Assembly: GCA_032907565.1 (NCBI GenBank)
Contig: JAJJPK010000134.1
Location: 1-15,894, forward strand
DNA: 15,894 bases
Direction: 5' to 3'
From: ZC4RG29 sp032907565
GTDB lineage: Bacteria > Bacteroidota > Bacteroidia > Cytophagales > Cyclobacteriaceae
Positions within the stretch are counted from its first letter, which is position 1. Every line of letters begins with the position of its first letter. Of this stretch, positions 1 to 6,867 are shown piece by piece. The notes below the pieces were generated by a model. That model had not been told where the DNA came from. It ran no database searches and saw only the letters and a program-made list of their open reading frames with translations. Position numbers and translations under genes: made by a program.

Positions 1-19
1 CCCTTCGACAAGCTCAGGA
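1..19. repeat. Candidate dispersed intergenic repeat at the window edge
   Basis: The first bases read CCCTTCGACAAGCTCAGGA. From memory, the core CTTCGACAAGCTCAG recurs between genes in many unrelated environmental bacterial genomes. Only one copy is present here, so the repeat status rests on recollection and not on this sequence. It lies beyond the 3' end of xerD. No gene is supported between 1 and 147. Confidence 0.3.
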
Positions 20-118
20 GCCTCGCCCCTCACGCTCAAGGACTGATGAATTCTGTGTAGTGTCAGTTACTAATGAGGCGGTCGACCACCAGCCTATACC
101 ATCACCCTCTTCACTCCA

Positions 119-156
119 ACTGCCCACTACTGCTGACTGCCTACTGCCTACTGCCT
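119..156. repeat. Heptanucleotide tandem repeat (ACTGCCT) at the 3' end of xerD
   Basis: Three perfect tandem copies of ACTGCCT occupy 136-142, 143-149 and 150-156. A related unit, ACTGCCC, lies at 119-125, and an imperfect stretch (ACTACTGCTG) separates it from the perfect array. The xerD stop codon (CTA on the plus strand, 148-150) lies inside the array, so the repeat reaches the last codons of the gene. Short heptamer arrays of this kind can change copy number by slippage. Confidence 0.6.
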
Positions 157-1062
157 GGGATGAAACTCCCTCACTACCTGCTTAAGGTAATCCCGATCCA
201 GGTGTGTATAGATCTCCGTGGTGGTGATAGATTCATGGCCCAGCATTTCCTGGACCGCGCGCAGGTCAGCTCCCCCTTCGATGAGATGTGTTGCAAAAGA
301 ATGCCGGAACGTGTGGGGGCTGATCTTCTTTTTGAGTCCAATGGCCTCTGCCAGATTGCGGATGATTGTGAACACCATTACTCGGCTCATGCCACGGCCA
401 TTGCGATTAAGAAAGACGCACGCTTCATGCCCCTTTTGTGGTGGCTTATGCGGCGCACGACCCCGCACCTGTTCTATGTATATACGCACAAACTTAATGG
501 CCTCCCGGCCGACGGGTACGAGCCGCTCTTTGTTCCCCTTCCCTACGACGCGCAACAGCCCAGCGTCAAAATACAGGTTGTTCAACTGAAGCGTTACCAA
601 CTCCGATACGCGCAGCCCCGAACCGTACAAGACTTCCAGCATGGCACGGTTGCGCGTGCCTTCGGGCGTCGACAGGTCAATCGCCTCTAGCATTCGGACG
701 ATCTCATGGTAATCGAGGGGTTCGGGCAACTTCCTCCCAAGGCGAGGCCCTTCAATCAGGTCTGCCGGGTTCCGCGAGAGCAGTTCCTCATCCACGAGGT
801 AACGACAGAACGATTTCAATCCCGACAAGATTCTCGCCTGGCTGCTTGCACCGATGCCCATTTCATTGAGAAACTGAAGGAAGTCGCGAATGTCGCCGGC
901 CGCTAACGTAAGCGGTGTCAGTGCAGGCCGTCGTGCCCGGGCAAACTGTTTCAGCAAGCTCACATCGTGAAGATAGGCCTCGACGGAATTTGCAGCGAGC
1001 GATCGCTCCAACCGCAAGAAGTCGCCGAAATGTTTTATGTGAACGTCCCAGACCTTATCCAT
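148..1062 (-). CDS. xerD: Site-specific tyrosine recombinase XerD
   Basis: Tyrosine recombinase that, with XerC-type partners, resolves chromosome dimers at dif during division. Residue numbers below use the longest frame, which starts at 1110 (320 aa). A SAM-like N-terminal core-binding domain covers about residues 20-105 and the catalytic domain 125-320. All active-site residues are visible: Arg167 (GSGLRVSE), Lys191 (GKGNKER), His266 and Arg269 (HTFRH), His292 (LGHES) and nucleophile Tyr301. Their spacings match E. coli XerD. The start is uncertain. I chose Met17 (1062), which gives 304 aa and aligns the LERSL helix with the family. Met6 (1095) has GGAG nine bases upstream, and Met1 (1110) is also open. 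It is divergent from aroQ, an arrangement I recall as common in Bacteroidota. This supports a housekeeping Xer rather than a phage or integron integrase. Confidence 0.93.
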   Translation of the reverse strand: MDKVWDVHIKHFGDFLRLERSLAANSVEAYLHDVSLLKQFARARRPALTPLTLAAGDIRDFLQFLNEMGIGASSQARILSGLKSFCRYLVDEELLSRNPADLIEGPRLGRKLPEPLDYHEIVRMLEAIDLSTPEGTRNRAMLEVLYGSGLRVSELVTLQLNNLYFDAGLLRVVGKGNKERLVPVGREAIKFVRIYIEQVRGRAPHKPPQKGHEACVFLNRNGRGMSRVMVFTIIRNLAEAIGLKKKISPHTFRHSFATHLIEGGADLRAVQEMLGHESITTTEIYTHLDRDYLKQVVREFHPRQ

Positions 1063-1111
1063 AATCCGGTTCAAAGTTGCAAATTTATCCGTCATCCCGG
1101 TCCACTCCATC

Positions 1112-1135
1112 GGCTGACGGGCATCCGTGCCAGCC
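1112..1135. promoter_or_regulatory. Hairpin-forming inverted repeat between xerD and aroQ
   Basis: GGCTG (1112-1116) pairs with CAGCC (1131-1135), and ACGG (1117-1120) pairs with CCGT (1125-1128). The loop is GCAT, with a two-base bulge (1129-1130). That is nine base pairs, mostly G-C. No T-run follows on either strand, so it is not a classic terminator. It would lie in the leader of xerD if translation starts at 1095 or 1062, or it could be an operator shared by the two divergent genes. A weak -7-like box, TAAATTGG, lies at 1145-1152 before aroQ. Confidence 0.4.
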
Positions 1136-1178
1136 AGAAATGACTAAATTGGCCCCGGGTAAAAAGTCCATCCTGTAG

Positions 1179-1610
1179 ATGAAGATTCAAATCATAAACG
1201 GCCCCAACCTCAACCTATTGGGGAAACGTGAACCGGATGTATACGGAAGCCAGTCCTTTGACGCGTTCCTGGAAACACTGCGGAAGCGCTTTTCACCGGC
1301 CGACATCCAGTATTTCCAGTCCAACATCGAGGGCGAGCTCGTAGGCAAGATCCAGGAAGTGGGATTCAGCTACGATGGAATCATCCTGAATGCCGGAGCT
1401 TACACGCACACGTCAATAGCAATACACGATGCCATCGGTGCCGTTAAGACGCCGGTGGTTGAAGTGCACATCTCGAATGTTTACGCACGGGAAGAGTTTC
1501 GCCACAAGAGCGTCATCACGTCAAAGTGTATCGGGATCATCTCGGGGTTCGGACTGGAAAGTTATTCCCTGGCGCTCACGTACTTTATGCTGAAACTCCA
1601 GGGTACATGA
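1179..1610 (+). CDS. aroQ: Type II 3-dehydroquinate dehydratase
   Basis: Catalyses reversible dehydration of 3-dehydroquinate to 3-dehydroshikimate, the third step of the shikimate pathway, in the cytoplasm. The 143-residue protein has normal family length and a flavodoxin-like fold. Signature NGPNLNLLGKREPDVYG begins at residue 7. Expected active-site residues are visible: Arg17, the catalytic Tyr22, Asn71 and His77 in LNAGAYTHTS, His97 in the HISN motif, and Arg108. The family is a dodecamer of small subunits. The start is the first ATG and places the conserved beta strand MKIQIINGPN at the N-terminus. No good Shine-Dalgarno is present. It is the first of three co-directional genes; the gap to the MarC gene is 39 bases. 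Confidence 0.96.
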   Translation: MKIQIINGPNLNLLGKREPDVYGSQSFDAFLETLRKRFSPADIQYFQSNIEGELVGKIQEVGFSYDGIILNAGAYTHTSIAIHDAIGAVKTPVVEVHISNVYAREEFRHKSVITSKCIGIISGFGLESYSLALTYFMLKLQGT

Positions 1611-1649
1611 ACCTTGATCTTTCCATAGCCTTCACGCCCGCTATTACCG

Positions 1650-2219
1650 ATGCTTGACCTGAAGGAAATATCTACCGTAACGCTCACCCTGTTTTCCGTG
1701 ATTGACGTCCTGGGATCAGTTCCTATCATCATTGCCATCCGGAAGCGCGAGGGAACCATCCACGAAGAAAAGACCACGCTCATTGCAGGCATCTTGATGG
1801 TAGCCTTCTTCTATCTGGGACAGTCTGTGCTTGCCTTGTTCAGCCTTGACATTGCCTCCTTTGCAGTAGCCGGCGCCATCGTGATGTTTATTGTCGCTAT
1901 GGAAATGATACTCGGCATTACCCTGATGAAGGACGACCCGAGTGCGCCCGGGTCAAGTTCGGTGGTACCGCTGGCCTTTCCATTGATCGCGGGCGCTGGA
2001 ACACTTACTACCATCCTTACGCTGCGCTCGGTCTATTCCGAGATCAGCATTCTCATTGGCATCGTACTTAACCTCATCTTCGTCTATGTGGTACTACGGT
2101 CGTCCGCTTGGCTCGAGCGCGTCATCGGCAACTCAGGATTTGCCGTGCTGCGGCGAGTTTTCGGAATCATACTACTCGCCATCGCGGTGAAGATCTTTAA
2201 ATCGAATCTGGCCTTATGA
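1650..2219 (+). CDS. MarC-family integral membrane protein
   Basis: A 189-residue hydrophobic protein with about six membrane segments (roughly residues 8-30, 43-64, 68-93, 105-126, 133-152 and 168-186). The N-terminal stretch FSVIDVLGSVPIII and the middle stretch VVPLAFPLIAGAGTLTTIL are characteristic of the MarC/UPF0056 family. The family's transport role is not settled: the original link to multiple antibiotic resistance was withdrawn, so no substrate is assigned. It sits in the inner membrane. Its stop overlaps the rnhA start in the sequence ATGA, which suggests translational coupling. Length is slightly below the usual 200 or so residues. Confidence 0.88.
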   Translation: MLDLKEISTVTLTLFSVIDVLGSVPIIIAIRKREGTIHEEKTTLIAGILMVAFFYLGQSVLALFSLDIASFAVAGAIVMFIVAMEMILGITLMKDDPSAPGSSSVVPLAFPLIAGAGTLTTILTLRSVYSEISILIGIVLNLIFVYVVLRSSAWLERVIGNSGFAVLRRVFGIILLAIAVKIFKSNLAL

Positions 2220-2683
2220 TTGAAATTTTCACAGACGGCGCCGCGCAGGGGAATCCTGGTCCGGGCGGCTACGGCGTCATTCTGCGGTATGGAAACCACT
2301 ATCGTGAGCTTTCGCAGGGCTACCGGCTAACGACCAACAACCGAATGGAGTTGCTCGCTGTCATCGTAGCGCTGGAAACTTTGAAAAAGGAGGGCATCCC
2401 GGTCAGGATCTATTCCGATTCAGAATATGTAATAAACGCTATTAAGAAGGGTTGGCTTTGGAGTTGGGAACAAAAAGGTTTCAAGAAGAAGGCTAACGTC
2501 GACCTCTGGAAGCGTTACATCCCGTTACACAAAAAGTACAAGCCGGAATACGTATGGGTAAGGGGACATGCAGGCCACCCCGAGAACGAACGATGCGACG
2601 CTTTGGCCGTCGCCGCTGCCCAGGGCGGTAACCTGCTCATCGATGAAGCCTATGAAGCCAGCCGGGATTCGGACGACGCGTAA
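2216..2683 (+). CDS. rnhA: Ribonuclease HI
   Basis: Cleaves the RNA strand of RNA-DNA hybrids (R-loops, Okazaki primers) in the cytoplasm. The 155-residue length matches E. coli RNase HI. The metal-binding carboxylates are visible: Asp7 (FTDGAAQGNPGPGG), Glu45 (NNRMELLA), Asp68 (YSDSEYV) and Asp128. The catalytic-loop histidine is His118 in RGHAGHPENERCD. The basic handle region GWLWSWEQKGFKKKANVDLW (79-98) is present, as in the E. coli enzyme. The start ATG lies within the four-base overlap with the upstream stop codon. The gene ends six bases from the stop of the convergent beta-propeller gene, with no hairpin terminator between them. Confidence 0.96.
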   Translation: MIEIFTDGAAQGNPGPGGYGVILRYGNHYRELSQGYRLTTNNRMELLAVIVALETLKKEGIPVRIYSDSEYVINAIKKGWLWSWEQKGFKKKANVDLWKRYIPLHKKYKPEYVWVRGHAGHPENERCDALAVAAAQGGNLLIDEAYEASRDSDDA

Positions 2684-2689
2684 CAGTCA

Positions 2690-4750
2690 CTAGTCGGCCG
2701 CTTCCCCTTCCTCAAGTTTATAGCAGACGATCTCAGTAGGAGACGGGCGATAGTACAGGTAACCGAAGATTTGGTCGATGTCGTACTCCGGCTCCCGGTC
2801 ATTTCGAATGTCGATAGCATTCTCAACCATCCCTGAAGTTTTATCCACCTGGACAAGCTGATTCCCTTTTTGCTCCTTTGTCGTCATCATCATGATAAAG
2901 CCTGGAGTATTCAACGAGGCCTTGAACCGTGCTTTAAAGGCACGGATAGCATTTGCCGAGTAGGCAAAGGCCGCATCGCCAAGCTGCCCGTAGGCGTTGG
3001 AAAGCTCACTGCTGACGGCTTTCACAGTAGCATCAGACGTGTTCGCGGACACTTCGCCGAACGCGGCGGCGTAGGTGCTGGCCGCGGCGCCGATATATGC
3101 CGCGCGGACGGCCTCAGCCATGCGCAACGCCCGAACCAGGCCCGGTTCACGGGGCGCAGGGTAATATTTCTGATACAGCACACCCCCATCAAAAGCGAGC
3201 TTCATGATGTTTTGGTCGGAATAGATGACGAGCCCGTCGCTGACAACATCTATAGCCTTGGGTAATTCCTTGCCTTCGAACTTGATCGGCGTGCTGTTTA
3301 GCTTGCGGTGCGTACCTGAGTTCTTGTCGATTTCAAATACGCCGCTTTCCTTCGGTGAATAGACGTACATCTTTCCCGAGCTGACACCAACCGGAAAGGG
3401 ACGTACCTTATCACCCGTTGCCGGACCTCCTGCCTCGATGGATTGCGCCCACACCAGCGTACCTGAATTGATGTCCAGGATATTGACTTCCCGGGTAGTC
3501 GTAAATAGCAGGCCTTTCGGCGTGAGTTCGGTGCTTACAATGTCGCCCTTAAGTTTGACGGACTTCTCATACCTCAAAGTTCCGGTGGCGACGTCCAGTA
3601 CATTCAGGTAGTATTCTTCGCCTTTGTTTGTGAAGGCGTTGTCAAAGCCGGTGGTTATCACTATTCCTTTCTCGGTGGGGATGTAACTAACCACACTTCC
3701 CTGCGCCTTAATGCCTTTACCCTTCTTCCCCCACAACGTCTCACCTGTCTCATAGTCCACAAGATTGATGGTGGGTTTTTGGCTGCTTAACGGGCATACG
3801 ATAATGCCCCGCTTATCCATGATGACTTCATTAAGCATATCCTGCTCCCTTGCCGGCGCCTTCCAAAGTGGTTTGCCAGAGGCAAGGTCAAATGCGTAGT
3901 AAAGGTTGTAATAAAACTTTCGGGGCTCATTCGATGATGACGACGTTGTAGTGAATCCCGAACCCGTTTCCGATTCAATACCTGTTGCCAGGTATACTAC
4001 ATTCTCACGATAGGGCGAGAACAATACGCGTCCTTCGATAGCCCGCTCAATGGAATTCTTCCAGATAACTTCTCCGTTGCTGGTATTGATTCGCATAAAG
4101 TATCCGGGATGAGTCACGATCATGCTCGCGTCGTCCACTTCAACAGGTTCTGCAATAAGGCCCTGAAGATTGGACAGCGACTGCATTCCGGCCTGAAGTT
4201 TCGCCAGGAATCCCTTTCCTGCAGCCGCCACTTTAAAGAGCTCGTCGTTCGACCACAGCATTTTGCCGGAACGAATGTCATACATAAATAATGTAGCCGT
4301 CAGGTTGCCGTGCGCTGCGCCAATGATTAGCAACCTGCCTGACCTCGGCAATACATGCCGACTGAGGATGCCTATGCCTTCTTGTTGGGAATCAAAAACT
4401 GTCGTGCCTGTTGTGACGTCTATGATCGCCTGCATGGGGAGTGTAGACTCCGTACTGGTTTGTCGCGCGACGGCGATAAATTCCGTTCCTTCGATCTCTT
4501 CGTACCAGGAATTGTCAAGTGCGGCAAATTCCTTTTTCTCCCACATAATCTTTCCGTCATCTGGATTTACGGCATACAGACCATTACTTGTGCTGACGAT
4601 AATATACCCAAGCGAATGGATGCGCTGCCAACCGATCGGGCTGGTGAACTTGGTACTCCATCCCGCCTTTGTGAGTGTTTGGGCATTCGATAGAAAAAAA
4701 GAAGTCAAAGCCAGCAAGGCTAGAGACAAGGATAAAAAGCGAGCTTTCAT
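2690..4750 (-). CDS. Secreted PQQ-type (WD40-like) beta-propeller repeat protein
   Basis: A 686-residue protein with a clear signal peptide (residues 1-23, hydrophobic core LSLSLALLALTSFFL, likely cut after SNA). The mature part carries recurrent blades of the PQQ/quinoprotein type, each with a turn like D-x-x-(T/S)G-x-x-x-W. Examples lie near residues 57-70, 157-166, 220-230, 286-296, 330-340, 385-394, 424-434 and 472-480. No PQQ-dehydrogenase catalytic residues or cytochrome motif are apparent, so a structural or binding role in the periplasm or on the surface is more likely. A long Ala-rich, probably helical stretch (about 535-610) interrupts the propeller before a last blade-like segment. 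It resembles BamB-like or enzyme propellers only in its repeats; a specific function cannot be assigned. Confidence 0.82.
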   Translation of the reverse strand: MKARFLSLSLALLALTSFFLSNAQTLTKAGWSTKFTSPIGWQRIHSLGYIIVSTSNGLYAVNPDDGKIMWEKKEFAALDNSWYEEIEGTEFIAVARQTSTESTLPMQAIIDVTTGTTVFDSQQEGIGILSRHVLPRSGRLLIIGAAHGNLTATLFMYDIRSGKMLWSNDELFKVAAAGKGFLAKLQAGMQSLSNLQGLIAEPVEVDDASMIVTHPGYFMRINTSNGEVIWKNSIERAIEGRVLFSPYRENVVYLATGIESETGSGFTTTSSSSNEPRKFYYNLYYAFDLASGKPLWKAPAREQDMLNEVIMDKRGIIVCPLSSQKPTINLVDYETGETLWGKKGKGIKAQGSVVSYIPTEKGIVITTGFDNAFTNKGEEYYLNVLDVATGTLRYEKSVKLKGDIVSTELTPKGLLFTTTREVNILDINSGTLVWAQSIEAGGPATGDKVRPFPVGVSSGKMYVYSPKESGVFEIDKNSGTHRKLNSTPIKFEGKELPKAIDVVSDGLVIYSDQNIMKLAFDGGVLYQKYYPAPREPGLVRALRMAEAVRAAYIGAAASTYAAAFGEVSANTSDATVKAVSSELSNAYGQLGDAAFAYSANAIRAFKARFKASLNTPGFIMMMTTKEQKGNQLVQVDKTSGMVENAIDIRNDREPEYDIDQIFGYLYYRPSPTEIVCYKLEEGEAAD

Positions 4751-4911
4751 GATATTGCGATTGATGGGTAAAGAGCTTAAAAAGTGTTAGTCCTAAGCGT
4801 ACAACGGACAATAAAAAGCACAATAAAGCTACCAACTTATCGGCTGTATATGGCCACAACGTAAGAATGGATACAATTGCGAATAAAAAATTCTGAGGTG
4901 TGTGGTGTCTT
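4751..4911. other. Upstream region of the beta-propeller gene (no gene seen)
   Basis: A 161-base A/T-rich gap between two minus-strand genes, which must hold the propeller gene's promoter. On the minus strand, TAGCTTTA is a seven-of-eight match to the Bacteroidota -7 box, but no TTG lies at proper spacing upstream, so I do not call it. The A/T-rich stretch near 4881-4893 could weakly end the saccharopine-dehydrogenase transcript; it has no G-C stem. Confidence 0.4.
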
Positions 4912-6240
4912 TTATCCTCTCTGTTGGATGAAGGCTATCCCCCTGCCCGCCAGCTCGTGTAAGATCGGCTCATAAAGTTCTCTTTTTACGGGGATGGTTA
5001 CACCTCGGAGGGTGAGCCTATCCTCCATCAACAGCCTCGTCGCCATGCCCAGCGGTAAACCGACGGTTGTTGCCATAGCAGTACGATCCTTTGTGCCCAG
5101 CTGCGTCATATAGACCTGCACATTTCGCGTCGTGCCGCCGTAGTCAGATACAAACCGGTGCAGCATGACGACCAGGTCGCGGTCGTCGCCATTCAATGCC
5201 CACTTCTTCATAAGAATATGTTCAAGGATCTGGGCGGGTGTACCGGATGTCACCCCAATAGGTTCCGCGTCGAAAAACCCTGACCATCGCAAGCATTCTA
5301 TTTCGGCCCGATCACAGGCCGTGCCGAGAACCTTCGCTAGCGCTTGTTCCACGGGCTCGTTTGATGCGGCGAGGAAGGAGCGAATAAAATCAACATGTGT
5401 CACGATGCGTGACTTGTCTATTACCCTTGTATCATCACAGCATCCGAGTTGAGCCAGGACATTCCATGCCGAACAAAAGCCTTTGTAACGAAGGGTGCCG
5501 CGCAAGATCGTTTTCGTTTCAGGGATACCATACAGATCAATGTATCGTAATGAATCCCGGTTCGGATACCCTTCGAGAACACCGATTCCTGGAACGTCAA
5601 ACGATATGGTTGAACAAAACAATTTCGAGTAGGGCACTTTGATAATCTGTCCGTCGCGCAGGTATTCTGCATCGCCTTGTTGCCCTGCGAGTACTACGTT
5701 ACGCGGGTTCCAGGTGAACTTGTAGCGCCAGGGATTCCCCGGATCCGCGTCAGGTGCTATGAGTCCACCGGTGAACGATTCAAACGATACGACCGATCCT
5801 CCCTCGCCGTGAATACGGTCGATCATTTCCATGGCACTCATGTGGTCAAGGCCGGGATCAAGACCGCATTCATTCAGAAACAGAAGGCCGGCAGAACGTG
5901 CATCTGCATCAAGGGCCTTCATGTCAGGCGTAACGTAGCTGGCGGTCAGCAGGTGACGGTGCTCCCGCAAACAGAGCTTCGCAATAGGAACGTGCCAAAG
6001 GGGTGGAAGCATTGAGATCACAACGTCAGCGTTGTGAATCAGCGACATCGTCTCCGATTCGTTGTCTGGGTCAACAGATACCGCGGTACCCCCAGGATGA
6101 TTATTGACGGCGGCAGCGGCTGCTTCCATTACCCGGTCGGCCACCGTGACCGACCAGTCATGTGATGCTGATTGCTCCAGAAGGTATTCAATCAGAACGC
6201 CCGACGATCGGCCGGCACCCAGCACAAGGATATTTCTCAT
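4912..6240 (-). CDS. Saccharopine dehydrogenase family oxidoreductase
   Basis: A 442-residue NAD(P)-dependent enzyme of the saccharopine dehydrogenase/reductase (LYS9-like) family. An N-terminal Rossmann fold opens with MRNILVLGAGRSSG (glycine motif at residues 8-14) and continues with an acidic strand end (VADR). The LNECGLDPGLDHMSAMEMID stretch and SFTGGLIAPDADPGNPWRYK are typical of the family's catalytic domain. The family interconverts saccharopine with glutamate and aminoadipate semialdehyde in lysine metabolism. No lysine-ketoglutarate reductase lies nearby, so the exact reaction is inferred. I chose the start at 6240 rather than the longer frame at 6300: the extra 20 residues precede the Rossmann strand and do not fit the family. 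It is divergent from cdd. Confidence 0.87.
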   Translation of the reverse strand: MRNILVLGAGRSSGVLIEYLLEQSASHDWSVTVADRVMEAAAAAVNNHPGGTAVSVDPDNESETMSLIHNADVVISMLPPLWHVPIAKLCLREHRHLLTASYVTPDMKALDADARSAGLLFLNECGLDPGLDHMSAMEMIDRIHGEGGSVVSFESFTGGLIAPDADPGNPWRYKFTWNPRNVVLAGQQGDAEYLRDGQIIKVPYSKLFCSTISFDVPGIGVLEGYPNRDSLRYIDLYGIPETKTILRGTLRYKGFCSAWNVLAQLGCCDDTRVIDKSRIVTHVDFIRSFLAASNEPVEQALAKVLGTACDRAEIECLRWSGFFDAEPIGVTSGTPAQILEHILMKKWALNGDDRDLVVMLHRFVSDYGGTTRNVQVYMTQLGTKDRTAMATTVGLPLGMATRLLMEDRLTLRGVTIPVKRELYEPILHELAGRGIAFIQQRG

Positions 6241-6303
6241 GCCCTCAAAGTAAACCAAAAAAGAGGCTCGCAGTAAAAAGTGGCACCCCGTTGTACCCAA
6301 AAA

Positions 6304-6334
6304 TTGATTCGGCGCCGCTGAATTGCGGCATCAA
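6304..6334. promoter_or_regulatory. Interrupted inverted repeat in the divergent saccharopine dehydrogenase-cdd region
   Basis: Outer arms TTGAT (6304-6308) and ATCAA (6330-6334) enclose inner arms GCCGC (6314-6318) and GCGGC (6325-6329), with a six-base loop. The left side has a five-base insertion (6309-6313). It lies just upstream of TATCTTTC (6338-6345), a near match to TAnnTTTG that could serve cdd. It could be an operator or a chance structure. Confidence 0.3.
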
Positions 6335-6367
6335 ATGGTTATCTTTCTTTCCGCTGACCCCCCGGCC

Positions 6368-6850
6368 ATGGCGAAATTTGAAACCGTCAAGCATCTTGAA
6401 GATCTCGACTCCGAATCCAAATATCTTGTTCATAAGGCAAAGGAGGCGGCTTCTCACGCGTACGCGCCCTACTCCAAATTTCATGTCGGCGCTGCGTTAT
6501 TGATGGACGACGGATCTTACATGACGGGCACCAACCAGGAGAACGCAGCTTTTCCTGCCGGAATGTGTGCAGAACGCGTGGCCCTATATGCTGCAGCCGC
6601 TGCGAATACTAATGCAAAGATTACCAAGATCGCGGTAGTTGCGCGTCGGAAGGGCGGTAAGGATTTGATACCTGCCACGAGCTGTGGAACATGCCGGCAA
6701 GTAATGCTTGAATTCGAAATTCGTCAGAAGTCGCCGATACAAATCGTCATGCTCGACCAGCAGCATAACTGGATTATCGCACCATCCGCCGAATCTCTCC
6801 TGCCCTACGGCTTCACAAAAGCTAACATCGAGCCGTCAGAGAAGAAGTAA
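6368..6850 (+). CDS. cdd: Cytidine deaminase
   Basis: Zinc hydrolase that deaminates cytidine and deoxycytidine to uridine and deoxyuridine in pyrimidine salvage. With this start it is 160 residues, consistent with the homotetrameric class. Substrate motif YAPYSKFHVGAAL lies at 33-45 and TGTNQENAAFPAGMCAERVA at 53-72. Zinc ligands are Cys67, Cys106 and Cys109, and Glu69 is the proton shuttle. The usual PCGxCRQ motif reads SCGTCRQ here, losing the proline before the second ligand. The frame is open upstream to a TTG at 6323 and an ATG at 6335. I chose the ATG at 6368 because the added residues (IFLSADPPA) do not fit the family and a possible promoter box lies at 6338-6345. Only 17 bases separate it from the next gene. 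Confidence 0.93.
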   Translation: MAKFETVKHLEDLDSESKYLVHKAKEAASHAYAPYSKFHVGAALLMDDGSYMTGTNQENAAFPAGMCAERVALYAAAAANTNAKITKIAVVARRKGGKDLIPATSCGTCRQVMLEFEIRQKSPIQIVMLDQQHNWIIAPSAESLLPYGFTKANIEPSEKK

Positions 6851-6867
6851 TTTTTTATTTTTAGGCT

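Noticed and set aside
73..690. Open frame of 205 codons on the plus strand
   Set aside because: It is antisense to xerD, whose complete catalytic motif set is on the minus strand, and its translation has no recognisable family features.
148..1110. Phage or integron integrase
   Set aside because: Length, residue spacing and the aroQ neighbour fit housekeeping XerD; no attachment site, cargo or phage genes are seen.
6241..6300. Extended N-terminus of the saccharopine-dehydrogenase-like protein
   Set aside because: The added 20 residues lie before the Rossmann strand MRNILVLGAG and do not fit the family; the start at 6240 is preferred.
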